Notes under the pieces: generated by a model
What the model was told of the DNA's origin: nothing
The model's database searches: none
Seen by the model: the letters and a program-made list of their open reading frames with translations, nothing else
In this document: in pieces, positions 56,155 through 64,000 of the stretch
Layout: each line of letters begins with the position of its first letter
Numbering within the stretch: the stretch's first letter is position 1
Source: Rhizobium aethiopicum
Lineage (GTDB): Bacteria > Pseudomonadota > Alphaproteobacteria > Rhizobiales > Rhizobiaceae
Assembly (NCBI RefSeq): GCF_900094625.1
Contig: NZ_FMAJ01000011.1
Location: 62,001-126,000 of the forward strand
DNA length: 64,000 bases
Direction of reading: 5' to 3'
Made by a program: the position numbers and the translations under genes

Positions 56155-56191
56155 CCCCTCGCTGCGACGAATGCGGGGAAAAGGAGCGGCC

Positions 56192-56554
56192 ATGCAAAGG
56201 TTCATGATCACCGATAATTCGGACATCGTCCGCAAGGTCGGCAAGCGCATTCTCTCCGAACTCGACTTTCTCGTCAGCGAGGCCTCCAATGCCGCCGAGG
56301 CGCTGCAGCACTGCCAGACAGAGCTGCCGGAATATCTGATCGTCGACTCCGGCATGGAAGGTGCGCTTGAGCTCATCGCGGCCATCCGCGCCATGGACGG
56401 CGGCAAGGAGGTCAAGATCTATTACTGCGTCATCGAGGCCGACCTAAAGAAGCTGATGGCGGGTAAACGAGCCGGTGCTACCGATTTCCTGCTGAAGCCG
56501 TTCGACCGCAAGATCCTGACCGCCGTTTTCGGAAATCGCGCAATCGCCGCCTGA
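56192..56554 (+). CDS. Single-domain response regulator
   Basis: A 120-residue CheY-like receiver without an output domain. Asp52 (YLIVDSGM) is the likely phosphorylation site, Lys102 (LLKPFD) the conserved lysine, and TDNSD at residues 8-11 replaces the usual acidic pair at the N-terminus with one Asp and one Asn. AAGGAG precedes the ATG. It lies between chpT and ctrA, so it may be another branch of the ChpT relay; this is inference. Confidence 0.85.
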   Translation: MQRFMITDNSDIVRKVGKRILSELDFLVSEASNAAEALQHCQTELPEYLIVDSGMEGALELIAAIRAMDGGKEVKIYYCVIEADLKKLMAGKRAGATDFLLKPFDRKILTAVFGNRAIAA

Positions 56555-56705
56555 CGGCGTACCCGATATCGGTGGTTCCCGCGGCGTGGGGCTAGGACAG
56601 CGCTTGTGCTTTCGACCAGCGCTACGCCTGCATTTCCTTAGCTGAGATTAAACGAACCCGGCCGATCCGGCCTGGGGCTGCCCGTTCCTTATTGCCTACA
56701 AAACG

Positions 56706-56732
56706 AAAAATCCCGCCGGAAGGGCGGGATTT
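56706..56732 (-). terminator. Rho-independent terminator for ctrA
   Basis: A 10-bp stem AAATCCCGCC/GGCGGGATTT (56708-56717 and 56723-56732) with a GGAAG loop, followed on the minus strand by a T-rich tail. It is 28 bases past the ctrA stop. Confidence 0.85.
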
Positions 56733-56759
56733 CGTCATCCGATAAGGGGGATCGGAAGA

Positions 56760-57461
56760 TCAAGCGGTTTCCGCATATTCGGTGCCATCAGGCTCGCGAA
56801 GAACATAACCACGGCCCCAGACGGTCTCGATGTAGTTGGCGCCGCCGGCGGCATTGGCGAGCTTCTTGCGCAGCTTGCAGATAAAGACGTCGATGATCTT
56901 CAGTTCCGGCTCGTCCATGCCGCCATAAAGGTGGTTCAGGAACATTTCCTTGGTGAGCGTGGTGCCCTTGCGGAGCGAAAGCAGCTCCAGCATCTGGTAT
57001 TCCTTGCCCGTCAGGTGGACGCGCTGGCCGCCGACTTCGACGGTCTTGGCGTCGAGGTTGACGATGAGCTCGCCGGTCATGATGACCGACTGTGCGTGAC
57101 CCTTGGAGCGGCGAACGATAGCGTGGATGCGGGCGACGAGCTCGTCCTTGTGGAACGGCTTGGTCATGTAGTCGTCGGCACCGAAGCCGAGGCCGCGAAC
57201 CTTGTCTTCAATGCCGGCCATGCCCGACAGAATGAGGATCGGTGTCTTGACCTTCGACAGCCGGAGAGTGCGAAGCACTTCATATCCGGACATGTCGGGC
57301 AGGTTCAGATCGAGCAGGATGATATCGTAATCATACAGCTTGCCCAGATCGACGCCTTCTTCACCGAGATCGGTGGTATAAACATTAAAACTCTCAGATT
57401 TGAGCATCAACTCGATGCTCTGCGCCGTAGCGCTGTCGTCCTCGATGAGAAGTACCCGCAT
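56760..57461 (-). CDS. ctrA: Cell-cycle response regulator CtrA
   Basis: Master cell-cycle regulator, 233 residues. The receiver has the acidic pocket EDD at residues 7-9, phosphorylated Asp51 ([12 protein letters not shown]) and KPFHK. The OmpR-type DNA-binding domain ends with [14 protein letters not shown] and [14 protein letters not shown]. The extreme C-terminus ETA contributes to ClpXP turnover in the Caulobacter homologue (where it is AA). ChpT phosphorylates it and SciP, also encoded here, restrains it. The divergent upstream region carries GANTC sites and TTAACCAT-type half sites. Confidence 0.98.
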   Translation of the reverse strand: MRVLLIEDDSATAQSIELMLKSESFNVYTTDLGEEGVDLGKLYDYDIILLDLNLPDMSGYEVLRTLRLSKVKTPILILSGMAGIEDKVRGLGFGADDYMTKPFHKDELVARIHAIVRRSKGHAQSVIMTGELIVNLDAKTVEVGGQRVHLTGKEYQMLELLSLRKGTTLTKEMFLNHLYGGMDEPELKIIDVFICKLRKKLANAAGGANYIETVWGRGYVLREPDGTEYAETA

Positions 57462-57898
57462 AATTATCCCCTTTACCGCCGCCGAAAGGTGGTCTGGCCC
57501 CCTACACGCTACCCGAACAAGCTACGTGATTTGGAAGCTGCCACGAAATGGTTAACAAATTCTAATTCACTCTGGCAAGGAGTATCGAATTTATTAAATA
57601 ATTTTTCCATTTCTCTGTTTTCCAATAGGAATCTCAAAAAGGCGTTCCTCAATGTTTACATTAGGAAACAGCGCTAAGTGATTCATCCGACTCGCCAATG
57701 AAAAGGTTCGAAGTTCATGCCGCGGCATTTACCGACCCTTAAATCATCGGGCCTATCATTAACGATGCCCGTAAACGAAAGGTTACCAGCGGTAGGTTTT
57801 TGTTAATATCGCAGGAAATTTTTTAGCAAACCGTGTCAAAGCGGCGCGCAGGGCGGTTTCAAGTTGAGCCGGGGTCTCGCATCACGGGAGTAATGCGT
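57462..57898. promoter_or_regulatory. Divergent ctrA / fliJ-like regulatory region
   Basis: A 437-base AT-rich region without a gene. It contains three GANTC sites (GAATC 57629, GATTC 57680, GACTC 57689), the methylation target of CcrM. Half CtrA sites are present as GTTAACCAT on the minus strand (57548-57556) and TTAAC at 57759. It must hold the ctrA promoters and the fliJ-like promoter. Confidence 0.7.
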
Positions 57899-58249
57899 AT
57901 GAAGTCGCGAGAAAGTCTCGTTCGCCTGAAAGAGTTTCAGGTGAACGAAAAACGACGTCAATTGCAGCAGTTGCAGATGATGATGTCCGAATTCGAACGG
58001 ATGACGAAGGATCTGGAGAGCCAGATCGTCGTCGAGGAAAAGAAGTCCGGTATATCAGACCCGAATCACTTTGCTTATCCGACCTTCGCCAAGGCCGCGC
58101 GTCAGCGGGCCGACAACCTGCAGGTTTCGATCAAGGAACTGAAGATGCAGGAAGAGGCGCTGGAAATGGCGCTTGAGGAGATGCAGGCGGAATATGCAAG
58201 GGCGACGGCGCTGGAAGAACGTGACAGCGGTGCCCGCGCCAGGGCCTGA
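57899..58249 (+). CDS. FliJ-like flagellar export chaperone
   Basis: A 116-residue, almost wholly helical protein made of a coiled-coil hairpin (KEFQVNEKRRQLQQLQMMMSEF, then LQVSIKELKMQEEALEMALEE). This fits FliJ, which links the FliI ATPase to the flagellar export gate. The ATG at 57899 has GGGAG eight bases upstream; an ATG at 57893 is too close to that site. Alphaproteobacteria frequently hold this gene opposite ctrA, which is a CtrA-regulated flagellar context. Confidence 0.75.
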   Translation: MKSRESLVRLKEFQVNEKRRQLQQLQMMMSEFERMTKDLESQIVVEEKKSGISDPNHFAYPTFAKAARQRADNLQVSIKELKMQEEALEMALEEMQAEYARATALEERDSGARARA

Positions 58250-58260
58250 GAGAAAATGCG

Positions 58261-58280
58261 GGCGCCGGCTTCGGCGCCTT
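58261..58280 (+). terminator. Hairpin after fliJ-like gene
   Basis: A 7-bp stem GGCGCCG/CGGCGCC with a GCTT loop and a short TT tail, 11 bases after the stop codon. The tail is weak for a full terminator. Confidence 0.45.
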
Positions 58281-58296
58281 CGGAATCACCTCAGAG

Positions 58297-58339
58297 AAGC
58301 CATGTATGATGGGCACGCCGTCCGTCATACATGGCTTTT
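58297..58339. terminator. Long inverted repeat between fliJ-like and GNAT genes
   Basis: A 12-bp perfect stem, AGCCATGTATGA at 58298-58309 and TCATACATGGCT at 58325-58336, with a 15-base loop and TTT on the plus side. Placed between convergent genes, it may stop transcription from both. Confidence 0.55.
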
Positions 58340-58398
58340 GGTGTTCGCTTTTTGACGATTGCCGATCGTCCCAGATCAGCCGCACTTTCGGGCCGGGT

Positions 58399-58677
58399 TC
58401 AATTCACGACATCCTTCCATTCCGGGTGGCGTTGCGCCTGCGCCTTGAAGAAGGGGCATAGCGGGATGATTTTCCAGCCACCGGCCCGTGCCGCCTCGAC
58501 CGCGTGGAGCGCCAACGCCTGGCCGACACCTTTGCCTCGCAGCGCATCGGGAACGGCGGTATGGTCGATGATGACAAGTTTCGGCGATGTGCGTGAAAAG
58601 GTCATCTCCGCCTCGTGCCCCTCGACGTCGGCGGCATAACGACCGCCGGAGGCGCTTTCCTCATTTCGAATGTCCAT
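58399..58677 (-). CDS. Small GNAT-like N-acetyltransferase
   Basis: A 92-residue protein of the short GNAT type (Acetyltransf_CG/YidJ-like). The acyl-CoA loop is DALRGKGVGQALALHAVEAAR and the C-terminus IIPLCPFFKAQAQRHPEW is typical. GAGGAAAG precedes the ATG at 58677. Its function is unknown; the family is half the normal GNAT length. Confidence 0.87.
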   Translation of the reverse strand: MDIRNEESASGGRYAADVEGHEAEMTFSRTSPKLVIIDHTAVPDALRGKGVGQALALHAVEAARAGGWKIIPLCPFFKAQAQRHPEWKDVVN

Positions 58678-58812
58678 CGTCTTTCCTCGTGCACAGAAAT
58701 CTATCGGAGCCAACGGTGACACGGCGGCGCGGACGTGCCAAGCCGATGAAACACTTCCTGGGGGAGACGCAGTGTTCATGAAAAATGTCGGATCGGCGCA
58801 AGGTTCGCGGCA

Positions 58813-59280
58813 ATGAGCGCGCTTTCGATCATCCGCCCCGCTCTCCTCGTAGCAGCGCCCTTCCTCCTGGCGCTCGGCCTCATCTTGCCGCTGATCCGTT
58901 TCGAGACGCTGTATTTCTTCGATCAGACCCCGTCGCTCATCGAAATCGTTGTCTCGCTCTGGCAGGGCGGAGATGGGCTGCTGGCGGCGATCGTCGCGCT
59001 GGTTTCGATCGTGCTGCCGTTTCTGAAGTTGATCGGGATTGCCGCGGAAGCGACGGCTGCCGGCGGCGGTGCCGGGAGCCTGTTTTATCGTCGCGTCGTG
59101 CCGCATCTGTCCAAGTGGTCAATGATGGACGTGCTGCTGGTCGCGATCGTCATTGCTGCGGCGAAGACAACGGGGTTGGCGGATGCCTTCACGCAGCCCG
59201 GCCTCTGGTGCTACGCCGCCTCGTCAATGATTTCGGGCCTTCTTCATTCCCTGATGGGAGATGCGTCCGGCCCGAAATAA
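58813..59280 (+). CDS. PqiA-like paraquat-inducible integral membrane protein
   Basis: A 155-residue protein with four membrane segments, half the length of E. coli PqiA. The core HLSKWSMMDVLLVAIVIAAAK is the usual PqiA-domain signature. It lies between a GNAT gene and sciP, convergent with the latter 20 bases away. Single-domain PqiA proteins are common in rhizobia; their role, probably in envelope lipid handling, is inferred. Confidence 0.8.
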   Translation: MSALSIIRPALLVAAPFLLALGLILPLIRFETLYFFDQTPSLIEIVVSLWQGGDGLLAAIVALVSIVLPFLKLIGIAAEATAAGGGAGSLFYRRVVPHLSKWSMMDVLLVAIVIAAAKTTGLADAFTQPGLWCYAASSMISGLLHSLMGDASGPK

Positions 59281-59300
59281 TTATTGATGATGGCGTGGGA

Positions 59301-59576
59301 TCAGTGGCGGTATTGCTGGATGCGCGTGGTGCGCAGGCCGGCGAGGCCATGGCTGTTGATCGACGACTGCCAGGAAAGGAACTCTTCGACCGTGAGCGTG
59401 TAACGCTCGCAGGCCTCTTCCAAGCTCAACAGGCCACCGCGAACAGCCGCGACAACCTCTGCCTTGCGGCGGATCACCCAGCGCCGCGTATTGGGCGGTG
59501 GAAGGTCCGCGATGGTCAGGGGACTGCCATCGGGGCCGATGACATATTTTACTCGGGGACGTATCATTTCGGTCAT
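59301..59576 (-). CDS. sciP: CtrA inhibitor SciP (DUF1153)
   Basis: A 91-residue helix-turn-helix protein. It has the strongly conserved DUF1153 body: RVKYVIGPDGSPLTIADLP, then RRWVIRRKAEVVAAVRGGLL and FLSWQ, ending GLAGLRTTRIQQYRH. Caulobacter SciP binds CtrA and blocks transcription of its targets in G1. The ATG at 59576 is preceded by GAGAG; the longer frame from 59627 is rejected. A CtrA-box-like site lies about 55 bases upstream. Confidence 0.93.
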   Translation of the reverse strand: MTEMIRPRVKYVIGPDGSPLTIADLPPPNTRRWVIRRKAEVVAAVRGGLLSLEEACERYTLTVEEFLSWQSSINSHGLAGLRTTRIQQYRH

Positions 59577-60320
59577 TGGACTCTCTACACAACTCAAGAC
59601 CACGAGCGTCACTCTAGCCTGCCACATTTAAAAATTGCCTAAGCCCATCGTAAGACTTTGATAACAACTTTAGGTGCCCCGGGGTGGCCGGTGAATGGGC
59701 GGTCGGATCAGCAGTCTGGCCGCAAAGCCCCTTCGTTCGGAAGCCGCCAACCTGTTTTCCCGCAGCAGACTGGTGGCAACGATGAAGCGCAGGTTCCGCC
59801 GATCTTCTGTGACGGGGGATCAGTTTGCGGGCGGTGCGGCCAATCGGGAAATCACCGCACTGACACGGCTCTTTCCGGTGGGTAAGCGGAAGATAGCTTC
59901 GCCTCTGCGTTGCCCGACGCTGACCTGAAATAAAACATTTTGCTTTTTCGCGCAGTGCCGATGCCGGCGGTAGCTATCGCACAACAGCAACGCAGAAGAT
60001 TGCCGGTCGAATGGTTCACCCGGTGCGAAATCGTGTGCCCGCGCGGGTCGCCGGCAGGAGTGAGATCACGATCGATCTCGCTCTATCGTCGCACAGGGTC
60101 GCTATTTAAAGCGCAAGAGGCGCAAGCGCGATTCGATCAACCGCGCGCGGGCGCTTGCCATAACATTGCTGTGCCGGCTGCTCCGAGGCAGCCGGCGCTT
60201 TCTCAAAACAAGCGTGGAGCATGTCGCGCATAAACTGTGCGCGGTTAAGCGATAACGACATGCGTAAAAAGCAAAGAGCTAAAGCGCGGGCCAGGCGAAC
60301 CTGAAAGACCGTGACGCGCT
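59577..60320. other. Intergenic region, no confident gene
   Basis: The 744 bases between sciP and the sugar transferase contain short open frames (for example 59695-59928, 77 residues) but none with a ribosome-binding site or recognisable product. The left end carries the TTAA-N7-CTAA site of sciP at 59628-59642. The right end is the interspersed repeat at 60219-60324. A small RNA cannot be excluded. Confidence 0.5.
59628..59642. promoter_or_regulatory. CtrA-box-like site upstream of sciP
   Basis: TTAA-N7-CTAA, one mismatch from the CtrA consensus, 52 bases upstream of the sciP ATG. In Caulobacter, sciP is itself a CtrA target. Confidence 0.5.
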
Positions 60321-60324
60321 TTAG
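60219..60324. repeat. Rhizobial interspersed palindromic repeat
   Basis: Two nested arms: GCATGTCG at 60219-60226 with CGACATGC at 60256-60263, and CTAAAGCGCG at 60279-60288 with CGCGCTTTAG at 60315-60324. I recall this layout (a palindrome ending GATAACGACATGC, then AAAGCGCG) as a frequent intergenic repeat in Rhizobium and Agrobacterium. The right arm overlaps the last codon and stop of the sugar transferase gene. Confidence 0.65.
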
Positions 60325-61046
60325 AAGCCTTTTCCGCCGGTCAATTCGGAAATGACGGTCCCGACAATGATGCGCATATCCATCCAAATCGAGAAATTTC
60401 CGACATAATAAAGATCGCAGGCAATGCGGGCGCGCGCCTTGGCCGGACGGTCGGTCGGGCCGCGCAGGCCACGCATCTGAGCGAGACCGGTCATGCCGGG
60501 GCGCATCGAGTGGCGCTGATGGTATTCCGGCACGAGCTCTTCATAGAGCATGCCGCCGGCGCGCATGCCGATTGCATGGCAGCGAGGTCCGACAACCGAC
60601 ATATCGCCCAGCAGCACGTTCAACAGCTGCGGCAGCTCGTCGATATTGGTGCGGCGCAGAATGGCGCCGATGCGGGTGATGCGCGGGTCGTTCTTCACCG
60701 TCTGGGCAACGCCCGAGACATCGCAGAGATCGGTGCGCATGGAGCGGAACTTGTAGACCTTGATGGCCTTGCAGTTCTTACCCCAGCGGGTCTGCTTGAA
60801 GAGAACCGGTCCCGGACTGTCGAGCTTGATCAGCAGGGCGACCAGGAGAAGGAAAGGAGCGAGGACGAGGAGGGCGCTCAACGACGAAACAATGTCGAAC
60901 GCCCGCTTCAGGACGAGATCAACCCACGGCGCCTGGGAGGCATCGCTGTGGATGACCGGGGTCTGGATCTTCAGGCTCGGCTGCTGGCGGCGGCTCGGGC
61001 GGAAGGAATCAGTCGAAATCGTGTTGTTTAGTTCCGTGATGCTCAA
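60321..61046 (-). CDS. Undecaprenyl-phosphate sugar transferase (ExoY/PssA type)
   Basis: Initiating transferase that puts the first sugar on undecaprenyl phosphate for exopolysaccharide synthesis, 241 residues. One hydrophobic hairpin ([25 protein letters not shown]) is followed by the conserved cytoplasmic domain: [31 protein letters not shown] and [12 protein letters not shown]. In rhizobia ExoY transfers galactose and PssA glucose; I cannot separate these here. The ~40-residue N-terminal extension before the membrane hairpin is longer than in short PssA proteins. It is followed by an intergenic repeat. Confidence 0.9.
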   Translation of the reverse strand: MSITELNNTISTDSFRPSRRQQPSLKIQTPVIHSDASQAPWVDLVLKRAFDIVSSLSALLVLAPFLLLVALLIKLDSPGPVLFKQTRWGKNCKAIKVYKFRSMRTDLCDVSGVAQTVKNDPRITRIGAILRRTNIDELPQLLNVLLGDMSVVGPRCHAIGMRAGGMLYEELVPEYHQRHSMRPGMTGLAQMRGLRGPTDRPAKARARIACDLYYVGNFSIWMDMRIIVGTVISELTGGKGF

Positions 61047-61696
61047 GGATCGTACTCTGTTGTCTTCGAGGGGCGCGGCGGCAATAGGCGATCAATGGTT
61101 TACCCTGTCACCAGGGCTGCACTCAGGTGTTGGTAACCCTACTAAAACGGAAAAATGCGACAATTGTGTAATTGTGTCCAGAGAAATATCGCATCGCAAT
61201 AAATCTTTCGCACTTGCGTTAAATTGAGGCAAGCTCATGATATTTCGTTAAGAATTGAAATTTCGTCAAGCTTTCTAGGGCTTTGGCGAGGGCTTCCAGG
61301 GGGCGGCCCGCGTGCTGTTTCGACACGCGACCGACGGTTGGCAGGCGGCATTTTTAACGAATTCCGCCGTGAATTTTTTGGCCGGATATGTTCGACCGTT
61401 CTCAAAACTGTGTCGGAATATGACAAAATCAAGGCCGAATCGGCAGGGGTTAAAACCTGTGAAGGCGGTGAGGCCGACTCCCCCGGCTCAGAATCACGCG
61501 ACCCGGATTCGACCGTAGCAACCAACTCCGGGTTCTCGGCGGCCGCCTGCTGTGCGGTTCAACCGCGGCAGGATGATATTCGGACCATTAAGAGTAGGGT
61601 CTCGCCAGGCGCTCCGCGCCGAGGCATACCGCGGCAACAGCACATCTTAATGTGCGGCACAGCATATCACGATATTCCGGGAATTCCCGCGGATGG
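61047..61696. other. Intergenic region upstream of the sugar transferase
   Basis: 650 bases without a credible gene. The 188-residue plus-strand frame 61224-61790 has no ribosome-binding site, is compositionally random and overlaps cysQ, so it is rejected. GGTTTACC near 61094 and GGTAACC near 61130 form a loose inverted repeat that might be an operator of the transferase. Confidence 0.5.
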
Positions 61697-62494
61697 TCAC
61701 GCCGGTTCGAGAGCGCGTTTCCTGCCGCCCCAGGAGATGAAATTCGGATTGGCGAAATCGAAATCCGCCGCCGTTCCCGTCTTCCCGTAAGTCAGCGGCG
61801 CTCCGTCGAGCGTCACTGTCGAGCCCCCGGCGGCGCGCAGCACCGCGTCGCCGGCCGCGGTGTCCCATTCCATTGTGCGGGTGAAGCGCGGATAGACGTC
61901 GGCTTTGCCCTCCGCCAGTAGGCAAAATTTCAGCGAGGAGCCGATATTGGTGCATTTGGAGATCGCGTGATCGGTGAGGAAGGTTCTTGTCTCCGGGCTG
62001 TTGTGGCGAAGGCTTGCAAGTGCGAGCCGGTCGTCCGGCTGCTCGCGCACGGTAATTGCGGTGCGTGCGCCGACGGTGAAGTCCTCGGTGACGACGAGCC
62101 TTTCTGCATGGCCGCGTTCCCCCGAGAAGGCGAGCCCGAGCGCGGGTGCATAGACGATGCCGGCGACCGGGGCGCCATCCTCGATATAGGCGATGTTGAC
62201 GGTGAATTCCTGTCTTCCGTCGACAAATTCGCGCGTGCCGTCGAGAGGGTCGACCAGGAAGAAGCTGCGACCGCTGATGTCGGGCACCTGGCCGGCGGCG
62301 ACCGATTCTTCCGCGACGACCGGTATCTCCGGATAGTCTCTGGCGAGATGGGCGAGGATGATGCGCTCGGCCTGCTCGTCGGCGACCGTGACCGGACTCG
62401 CGTCCGCTTTCATGGCGACAGGAAAGCCTTCCCGCAAGACCGTGATGATGGCCTTACCGGCTTCGAGCGCCGCCTTTTCAAATGTCCTCAGCAT
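61697..62494 (-). CDS. cysQ: 3'(2'),5'-bisphosphate nucleotidase CysQ
   Basis: A 265-residue inositol-monophosphatase-fold enzyme that hydrolyses PAP/PAPS-type nucleotides. The metal and substrate motifs are VVAEES, FFLVDPLDGTREFVDGRQEFTVNIAYI and EWDTAAGDAVLRAAGG. AAAGGAC precedes the ATG at 62494; the frame runs on to 62641 but without a start site. It lies upstream of the sugar transferase gene on the same strand at 650 bases. Confidence 0.92.
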   Translation of the reverse strand: MLRTFEKAALEAGKAIITVLREGFPVAMKADASPVTVADEQAERIILAHLARDYPEIPVVAEESVAAGQVPDISGRSFFLVDPLDGTREFVDGRQEFTVNIAYIEDGAPVAGIVYAPALGLAFSGERGHAERLVVTEDFTVGARTAITVREQPDDRLALASLRHNSPETRTFLTDHAISKCTNIGSSLKFCLLAEGKADVYPRFTRTMEWDTAAGDAVLRAAGGSTVTLDGAPLTYGKTGTAADFDFANPNFISWGGRKRALEPA

Positions 62495-63042
62495 TGTCCT
62501 TTTGCCGTTTGCCACGCGGGCGAGCACCCCACTGTCGCTCGTCCGCAAACCATCCCTGTCACAACCATATACTTGCCAGTTATTTATATGGTGTTTCCCG
62601 TCGTGTCCGCATCCCCACTCATCCGTCCAAGATGCTACCATGAGTTCCCACTCTTGTCAGAGGAAGATGGCGGGCATTCGTTTGTGAAATGGCATTCGCG
62701 AAAGCGGCTGCCTTCGGGTCTGAATTTGCGCCATCTTCCAATCCGGTGGAATAGCTTACGCGACACGCCGGCGGAGGAATCAGCGGCGATGTGTCGGCAG
62801 GGTTAATTCAGTGGTCGTTTCTGGCTAAAAATATGCCGGACTCTGCTGTTTTTCTGTGGATTTTGATCCAAAATGCGCCATGTCAGCCTGTTTCAGCAAG
62901 AATCTGGCTGAGTAAATCCTTTTTGTCTTCACATTTTCAACGAAACCGGTATGCATGCGGCTCATGAGGTTGCCTGAAACGGGCGAACGCAGAACCAAAA
63001 AGAGATGCAGCATTTTCGCTCGCATCCAGGGGAAAACGACAT
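62495..63042. other. Divergent cysQ / livH intergenic region
   Basis: A 548-base region with no convincing gene. It must contain the promoters of cysQ (left) and livH (right). The perfect inverted repeat at 62563-62591 is the only prominent element. The livH ribosome-binding site GGGGAAA precedes its ATG. Confidence 0.55.
62563..62591. promoter_or_regulatory. Palindrome in the cysQ upstream region
   Basis: Perfect 8-bp inverted repeat ACCATATA-N13-TATATGGT, 69-97 bases upstream of the cysQ ATG on the minus strand. The arms are AT-rich and palindrome size fits a dimeric regulator. Confidence 0.45.
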
Positions 63043-63945
63043 ATGGAGTATTTCGTCCAGCAGCTCTTCAACGGGCTGACGCTCGGATCCATCTATGGCC
63101 TTGTGGCTATTGGCTATACGATGGTTTATGGCATTATCGGCATGATCAATTTCGCCCATGGCGACATCTTCATGCTCGGTGGTTTCGCTGCTCTTATCGT
63201 CTTCCTCGTCCTCACATCCATCTTCGCAGGTCTCCCGGTGGCAATCTTGCTGCTGGCGATGCTTGTCGTCGCGATGCTGATGACGAGTTTGTGGAATTGG
63301 ACGATCGAGCGTGTCGCATACCGTCCGTTGCGCGGTTCGTTCCGCCTGGCGCCACTGATCACGGCGATCGGCATGTCAATCGTGCTGTCCAACTTCATCC
63401 AGGTGACGCAGGGCCCGCGCAATAAGCCGATCCCGCCGATGGTCAGTTCGGTCTACCAGTTCGGCAACATCTCGGTATCGCTGAAACAGATCATCATCAT
63501 CATCATCACGGCGGTGCTGCTGACGGTCTTCTGGTATATCGTCAACCACACCGCGCTCGGCCGCGCCCAGCGCGCCACTGAACAGGACCGCAAGATGGCG
63601 GCGCTGCTCGGTGTCAATGTCGACCAGACGATCTCGATCACCTTCGTCATGGGTGCGGCACTGGCTGCCGTCGCCGGCACGATGTATCTGATGTATTATG
63701 GCGTCGCTTCGTTTGCCGACGGATTCACGCCTGGTGTGAAAGCATTTACCGCAGCCGTTCTCGGCGGCATCGGGTCGCTGCCCGGCGCCGTTCTCGGCGG
63801 ATTGATGATCGGCCTCATCGAGTCGCTGTGGTCGGCCTATTTCACCATCGCGTACAAGGACGTGGCGACCTTCGCTATCCTTGCTTTCGTGCTGATCTTC
63901 AAGCCGACGGGTATCCTCGGACGGCCGGAAGTCGAGAAGGTATAA
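63043..63945 (+). CDS. livH: Branched-chain amino acid ABC transporter permease LivH
   Basis: Inner-membrane permease of the HAAT family, 300 residues with eight or so segments. It starts MEYFVQQLFNGLTLGSIYGLVAIGY and has MINFAHGDIFMLGGF, a typical LivH stretch, and the late FTAAVLGGIGSLPGAVLGGL. It is followed by the livM start at five bases. The cognate binding protein is not in the window. Confidence 0.94.
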   Translation: MEYFVQQLFNGLTLGSIYGLVAIGYTMVYGIIGMINFAHGDIFMLGGFAALIVFLVLTSIFAGLPVAILLLAMLVVAMLMTSLWNWTIERVAYRPLRGSFRLAPLITAIGMSIVLSNFIQVTQGPRNKPIPPMVSSVYQFGNISVSLKQIIIIIITAVLLTVFWYIVNHTALGRAQRATEQDRKMAALLGVNVDQTISITFVMGAALAAVAGTMYLMYYGVASFADGFTPGVKAFTAAVLGGIGSLPGAVLGGLMIGLIESLWSAYFTIAYKDVATFAILAFVLIFKPTGILGRPEVEKV

Positions 63946-63949
63946 CGTC

Positions 63950-64000
63950 ATGGCACACATCGAGAATTCTGCAGGCAAGCCCGATGCCGGACTTGTCCGC
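63950..64000 (+). CDS. livM: Branched-chain amino acid permease LivM, start only
   Basis: Only the first 17 codons are in the window (MAHIENSAGKPDAGLVR). The ATG follows the livH stop by four bases. Position right after livH and this short polar N-terminus fit LivM, but the body of the protein is outside, so the call rests on gene order. Confidence 0.6.
   Translation, partial: MAHIENSAGKPDAGLVR

Noticed and set aside
59695-59928. 77-residue open frame between sciP and the sugar transferase
   Set aside because: No ribosome-binding site, no recognisable domain, and composition like the surrounding non-coding DNA.
61224-61790. 188-residue open frame upstream of the sugar transferase
   Set aside because: No start site, random composition, and it overlaps cysQ on the opposite strand.

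Overview
The window is a GC-rich, densely packed piece of an alphaproteobacterial chromosome. It looks like the Rhizobium leguminosarum/etli group. The reasons are the CtrA-ChpT-SciP cell-cycle genes, a DUF1134 (EipA-type) protein, an ExoY/PssA-type sugar transferase, many sugar ABC importers, and two interspersed repeats that I recall as rhizobial (a RIME-like palindrome and a GCATGTCG...CGACATGC element). I see no phage, insertion sequence, CRISPR array, rRNA or tRNA. Identifications come from reading motifs and from memory of the families; no database was searched.

Layout. 1-1405: end of a polysaccharide flippase-like membrane protein and a secreted GH16 glycanase. 1425-8921: a minus-strand sugar import and catabolism operon (binding protein, two permeases, SIS-domain sugar-phosphate enzyme, PfkB kinase, ATPase) facing a ROK regulator across a perfect palindrome. 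9285-13702: ugpB-ugpA-ugpE-ugpC glycerol-3-phosphate importer. 13709-20528: scattered metabolic genes (cupin, AhpD-like, hydroxypyruvate isomerase-like, SDR), an Rrf2 regulator, an unknown exported protein, an acyl-CoA dehydrogenase-like flavoprotein and a PPP-type phosphatase. 20563-30160: an RND efflux pair, a CPA1 antiporter, and a marR-emrA-emrB operon with 8-nt overlaps. 30161-39609: Mpg glycosylase, a small acidic protein, two related LysR regulators (one facing an SDR, the other facing a probably inactive esterase-like protein and a second RND pair). 39896-47196: D-xylonate dehydratase-like enzyme, a frameshifted GGDEF-EAL gene, GNAT, DMT exporter, purA. 47256-53309: a large acidic membrane protein, rpoH, an RluD-type pseudouridine synthase, a small membrane protein and a SpoU methyltransferase. 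53364-59576: a coiled-coil membrane protein followed by a cell-cycle block (eipA-like, chpT, a receiver protein, ctrA, fliJ-like, sciP). 60321-64000: exoY/pssA-like transferase, cysQ, livH and the start of livM.

How it fits together. The clearest system is the cell-cycle block: ChpT passes phosphate to CtrA, SciP restrains CtrA, and CtrA-box-like sites lie upstream of the eipA-like gene and of sciP. GANTC methylation sites lie in the ctrA upstream region. The most suggestive less-described unit is the SIS + PfkB + ABC + ROK operon, whose content fits uptake and 6-phosphorylation of an amino sugar or Amadori-type compound. The most unusual single genes are the HSL-family hydrolase with GEEAGG in place of GDSAGG and the GGDEF-EAL gene broken by one extra G.
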